Part shown: positions 61,175-64,000 of the stretch, one piece after another
Position numbering within the stretch: position 1 is the first letter of the stretch
Layout of the letters: each line of letters starts with the position of its first letter
DNA from: UKL13-2 sp038206765
Lineage (GTDB): Bacteria; Pseudomonadota; Gammaproteobacteria; Burkholderiales; Usitatibacteraceae
Assembly: GCA_038206765.1 (NCBI GenBank)
Contig: JBBRAM010000011.1
Location: 1-64,000 of the forward strand
Length of the DNA: 64,000 nt
Direction: 5' to 3'
Program-made: the position numbers and the translations under genes
The notes under the pieces: model-generated
Database searches by the model: none
The model's input: only the letters and a program-made list of their open reading frames with translations
What the model was told of the DNA's origin: nothing

Positions 61175-61738
61175 GTGAGCCAGCCTGCACCCGTTGTGTC
61201 TGAACCGGATCCAAAGCCAGCCCCCAAGCCAAAAAGCTGGCCGCGCCGCATCGGCGGTGCGTTGTTCGCGATCCCCGCCGCTCTGTGGATATTCCTCGAA
61301 GAATGGCTCTGGGACTCGATGTTGGCCTTTACAGCATGGCTCGGTCGAGTGCCACCGGTGCGTTGGGTGGAAAACCAACTCGCGAAGCTACCGCCCTACG
61401 CGGCGCTGGTTGCTTTCGTCATTCCGGCTGCCGTGTTGCTGCCATTTAAGCTCGCCGCGTTCTGGCTGATCGCGCATGGTCAAGCGTTTTTGGGCGGGAT
61501 GGTATTCATCACCGCTAAAATTCTAGGCACAGCATTCTTGGCGCGTATTTTTTCACTTACCAAAAATGCACTGATGACCATTGGCTGGTTTGCCCTTGCC
61601 TACAACACCGTCATGGATTGGAAACAGCGCATCTACGCTTATGTCCGTGCCATTCCCGCTTATCAACGGTTTCGTGCGCTGCTAACCGAGGCGAAAGCGC
61701 GAATCAAGGCGCGGTGGCGGGCGATGTTTGAGACTTAG
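61175..61738 (+). CDS. Conserved membrane protein between ubiJ and ubiB
   Basis: 187 residues, GTG start. There is a proline/lysine-rich N-terminus (PDPKPAPKPKSWPRRIGG), a hydrophobic helix (about 27-50), a central long hydrophobic hairpin (about 74-105) and two more segments, ending in a basic helix (YQRFRALLTEAKARIKARWRAMF). No named family was recognised. The arrangement ubiJ, this gene, ubiB suggests envelope or quinone-related duty, but that is inference from place only. Confidence 0.72.
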   Translation: MSQPAPVVSEPDPKPAPKPKSWPRRIGGALFAIPAALWIFLEEWLWDSMLAFTAWLGRVPPVRWVENQLAKLPPYAALVAFVIPAAVLLPFKLAAFWLIAHGQAFLGGMVFITAKILGTAFLARIFSLTKNALMTIGWFALAYNTVMDWKQRIYAYVRAIPAYQRFRALLTEAKARIKARWRAMFET

Positions 61739-61854
61739 TTGTGCGGATGGGCTGACGGACAAATACACAGGAACACAGAGGTACACAGAATCAAAGATGC
61801 CTGCGATAATGTGCATCCTTGATGTTGCGTCCAATATAACGAATAAAATAGCGC

Positions 61855-63396
61855 ATGCGGCTTTTCCGTTTTCTTAAAATTTCCACCGTCGTCATTCGTT
61901 ACGGTCTAGATGAATTTCTGCCGAAAGGGTTTGCACGCTCGTTGATTGGCGCGGTCTTTTTTTGGCGCAACTTCCAAGCGCCGCGCGGTGAGCGCCTCCG
62001 CGAGGCATTGGAAACATTGGGCCCCATTTTTATCAAATTCGGTCAGCTACTCTCCACCCGTCCGGATCTGGTGCCGGCAGATATCGCGACGGCGCTATCG
62101 AAACTGCAAGACCAAGTGCCGCCATTCGGCGCGGATGATGTTGTTGAAACGCTGAACCGCGTTTATCAGCGGCCATACCTTGAAATTTTTTCCGAATTCG
62201 ATCTTAAGCCCATCGCCAGCGCCTCGATTGCGCAGGTGCATTTCGGCGTGATTCGCGACGGCAAACTGCAGGGCCGTGAAGTTGCCATTAAAATTTTGCG
62301 CCCTAACATCCGCGAAACAATCGATCACGATATTGCGTTGCTCTATGTGGTGGCCGATATTGTGAATGCGACCTTTGCGGACGGCAAACGGTTGCGCGCA
62401 ACGGAAGTCGTCGCCGAGTTTGAAAACGCGATCCATGACGAGCTAGATTTAGTGCGGGAGGCATCGAACGCATCCACGCTGCGTCGCAATTTTGCCGACG
62501 GCAAGCTGCTCTATGTGCCTGAAGTGTATTTCGATTACACGTACCGCGAAGTGATGGTGATGGAGCGGATTGATGCGATCCCCGTCAACGATATTGCGCA
62601 GATAAAAGCGCACAACATTGACATCAAACGCTTGGCTGTTGACGGTGTGACGATCTTTTTTACGCAGGTGTTTCGCGATGGGTTTTTCCACGCCGATATG
62701 CATCCTGGCAATATTTTTGTTGGCAAAAACGGCATCTACTCGGGCGTTGATTTCGGCATCATGGGGTCATTGTCCGATGCCGATAAAACCTATCTGGCAC
62801 GCAACTTCGCCGCCTTTTTTGCACGCGATTACAAAGAAGTTGCCATGGCGCATCTGGACGCGGGCTGGGTGCCGAAAAATACGCGGGTTGATGAGCTTGA
62901 GGGCGCGATACGTTCCGTGTGCGAACCCATTTTTGATAAACCGTTGAACGAAATTTATTTCGGCAATGTGCTGTTGCGCTTGTTCGAGGTTTCGCGCCGC
63001 TTTCACATGGAAATCCAACCGCAGCTGGTGTTGCTACAGAAAACGCTGTTGCAAGTTGAAGGCCTGGGCCGCCAGTTGTATCCTGAACTTGACCTGCGCC
63101 CCGTTGCGCAACCGATTTTGCAAAAATGGATGTCCGAGCAAGTTGGCCTGCGCGGCTTGGTCAAACAATTGCGAAAAGAAGGCATCCAGTGGACCGCCAC
63201 CATTCCGCAGCTGCCGCGCTTGATCCACCGCGCCTTGGAAGCAAACCCCAGCGAGCGCTTGGCGGATATTGAGCGGGCGATCAATCGTGTGGAGCGCACC
63301 CAGCGGCTGCAAACGGCAGTGTTGATGGGGCTGGGCATCGTGTTGGTGACGGTAGCGGCGGCCTATGTTTACCTGCTTTTTAGCTATGCTGGGTAA
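61855..63396 (+). CDS. ubiB: UbiB family ATPase/kinase-like protein
   Basis: 513-residue atypical kinase-like protein needed for ubiquinone synthesis. Family marks are the KxGQ motif (FIKFGQLLSTRPDLVP), the Ala-rich nucleotide loop (PIASASIAQVH), VAIKILRP, the catalytic-like FHADMHPGNIFV and the DFG-type VDFGIMGSL. Two C-terminal hydrophobic segments (about 483-510) anchor it in the membrane. About 115 bases separate it from the upstream gene, so it may have its own promoter. Confidence 0.96.
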   Translation: MRLFRFLKISTVVIRYGLDEFLPKGFARSLIGAVFFWRNFQAPRGERLREALETLGPIFIKFGQLLSTRPDLVPADIATALSKLQDQVPPFGADDVVETLNRVYQRPYLEIFSEFDLKPIASASIAQVHFGVIRDGKLQGREVAIKILRPNIRETIDHDIALLYVVADIVNATFADGKRLRATEVVAEFENAIHDELDLVREASNASTLRRNFADGKLLYVPEVYFDYTYREVMVMERIDAIPVNDIAQIKAHNIDIKRLAVDGVTIFFTQVFRDGFFHADMHPGNIFVGKNGIYSGVDFGIMGSLSDADKTYLARNFAAFFARDYKEVAMAHLDAGWVPKNTRVDELEGAIRSVCEPIFDKPLNEIYFGNVLLRLFEVSRRFHMEIQPQLVLLQKTLLQVEGLGRQLYPELDLRPVAQPILQKWMSEQVGLRGLVKQLRKEGIQWTATIPQLPRLIHRALEANPSERLADIERAINRVERTQRLQTAVLMGLGIVLVTVAAAYVYLLFSYAG

Positions 63397-63603
63397 CACG
63401 CCCATTTAATTGCTATCAACTTTTACAATAGTTGAAATCAGCTATCGCGCAAAAGCGACTGTTTTGCTACACTTTTGTTCTTAATTTTTGACGGCGGGTT
63501 TGATCAAAACCTGCACGCCAAATAACGCACAGAGCCGCTTTCCCATTTCGCGTCTCGTCTCCGCCGCTTTATTTCTGCTGTCACGTTTTAAGGATGTCGT
63601 TTA

Positions 63604-64000
63604 ATGACCACCCTCTTAGGCTTAGTCGTCTTTTATTTATTAGGCACGCTCGCCATTGGTCTTTACGCCGCGACCCGCGTTAAAAATACGACCGATTTCG
63701 CGCTCGCCGGTCGCAGCCTGCCGCTAGTAATGATTGTCACCACCACGTTTGCGACGTGGTTTGGCTCAGAAACAGTGCTGGGTATCAGCGCAAAGTTTGC
63801 CAAAGGCGGACTTAACAATGTGATCGAAGACCCGTTCGGCGCCTCGATGTGCTTGATTTTTGTGGGCATGTTTTTTGCAGCGCGGTTGTACAAAATGAAC
63901 GTGCTCACCATTGGTGATTTTTTTCGTAAGCGCTACGGCAAAGTGGTCGAAATTTTTTGCTCAACCGCCATTATTTTGTCTTATCTTGGCTGGGTCGCTG
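63604..64000 (+). CDS. Sodium:solute symporter family protein (partial, runs off window)
   Basis: The open frame from ATG 63604 reaches the window end (132 codons seen). It reads MTTLLGLVVFYLLGTLAIGL then a SSS-family pattern: KNTTDFALAGRSLPLVMIV, FATWFGSETVLGISAKFAKGG, and FGASMCLIFVGMFFAARLY. Three to four membrane helices are present. AAGGA lies about ten bases before the ATG. Substrate unknown; proline, pantothenate and other SSS transporters share these marks. A perfect palindrome TTTGATCAAA is at 63499-63508 in its leader. Confidence 0.88.
   Translation, partial: MTTLLGLVVFYLLGTLAIGLYAATRVKNTTDFALAGRSLPLVMIVTTTFATWFGSETVLGISAKFAKGGLNNVIEDPFGASMCLIFVGMFFAARLYKMNVLTIGDFFRKRYGKVVEIFCSTAIILSYLGWVA

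Noticed and set aside
63417..63436. TCAACT/AGTTGA hairpin after ubiB as a terminator
   Set aside because: Weak A/T stem without a T-run; ubiB transcription end stays unknown.
1..64000. tRNA, rRNA, transposase or prophage genes
   Set aside because: None seen on either strand: no cloverleaf with TTCGA-type arm was noticed and no recombinase-like protein is encoded.

Overview
The window looks like a chromosomal segment of a betaproteobacterium, most like Burkholderiales (Oxalobacteraceae-like) by gene order. The mreBCD-mrdA-rodA-rlpA-dacC-dat-ybeD-lipB-lipA run, EIIA(Man)-HPr-EI, PilGHIJ-ChpA and the ubiE/ubiJ/ubiB run are all arranged as in that class. This placement rests on synteny and protein character only. 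No rRNA, tRNA, transposase, prophage or CRISPR array was seen. Gene content is dense and mostly housekeeping, with one looser patch of small orphan genes at about 25.8-30.9 kb.

Layout. 0.1-11.3 kb (minus strand): elongation and cell-wall cluster mreB-mreC-mreD-mrdA-rodA-rlpA-dacC, followed by a D-amino-acid aminotransferase, ybeD and the lipoate genes lipB-lipA. 11.7-15.0 kb (plus): gatCAB, diverging from mreB. 15.0-20.5 kb: a PaiB-like FMN protein, a DUF4124 protein, pyrE, xth and a YheS-type ABC-F protein. 20.6-22.5 kb (minus): metX-metW behind a leader that looks like a SAM-II riboswitch with its own promoter and an intrinsic terminator. 22.8-25.6 kb: a small secreted protein, a folE-BLUF pair, and a second, unrelated type of GTP cyclohydrolase (folE2). 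25.8-30.9 kb: small membrane, MOSC, VOC and unknown genes with hairpin repeats between them, then hemB. 32.0-32.1 kb: a compact multi-hairpin RNA candidate with a terminator. 32.2-37.9 kb: engB, cytochrome c4, a CHASE3-GGDEF protein, hemL, thiD and rubredoxin. 38.2-49.9 kb: type IV pilus chemosensory system pilG-pilH-pilI-pilJ-chpA and a FecR-like protein. 50.0-57.5 kb: uppP, a DUF1439 lipoprotein, a regulatory-type PTS (EIIA-HPr-EI), phoB-phoR and a GNAT. 57.7-63.4 kb (plus): DUF971, ubiE, Tim44-like, ubiJ and ubiB with two unknown genes. The window ends inside a sodium:solute symporter gene.

How the genes work together. The first third couples peptidoglycan elongation (MreB/RodA/PBP2), trimming (DacC) and septal-type amidase or lytic function (RlpA). 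The met block is probably switched off by SAM. HemB and HemL supply tetrapyrrole for haem proteins such as cytochrome c4. PilG/H/I/J/ChpA would control twitching. The EIIA-HPr-EI set has no sugar permease nearby and is probably regulatory. The ubi block serves ubiquinone synthesis. The most unusual signals are non-coding: the metX leader, the 32.0 kb RNA candidate, and several families of short tandem or hairpin repeats in gene gaps.
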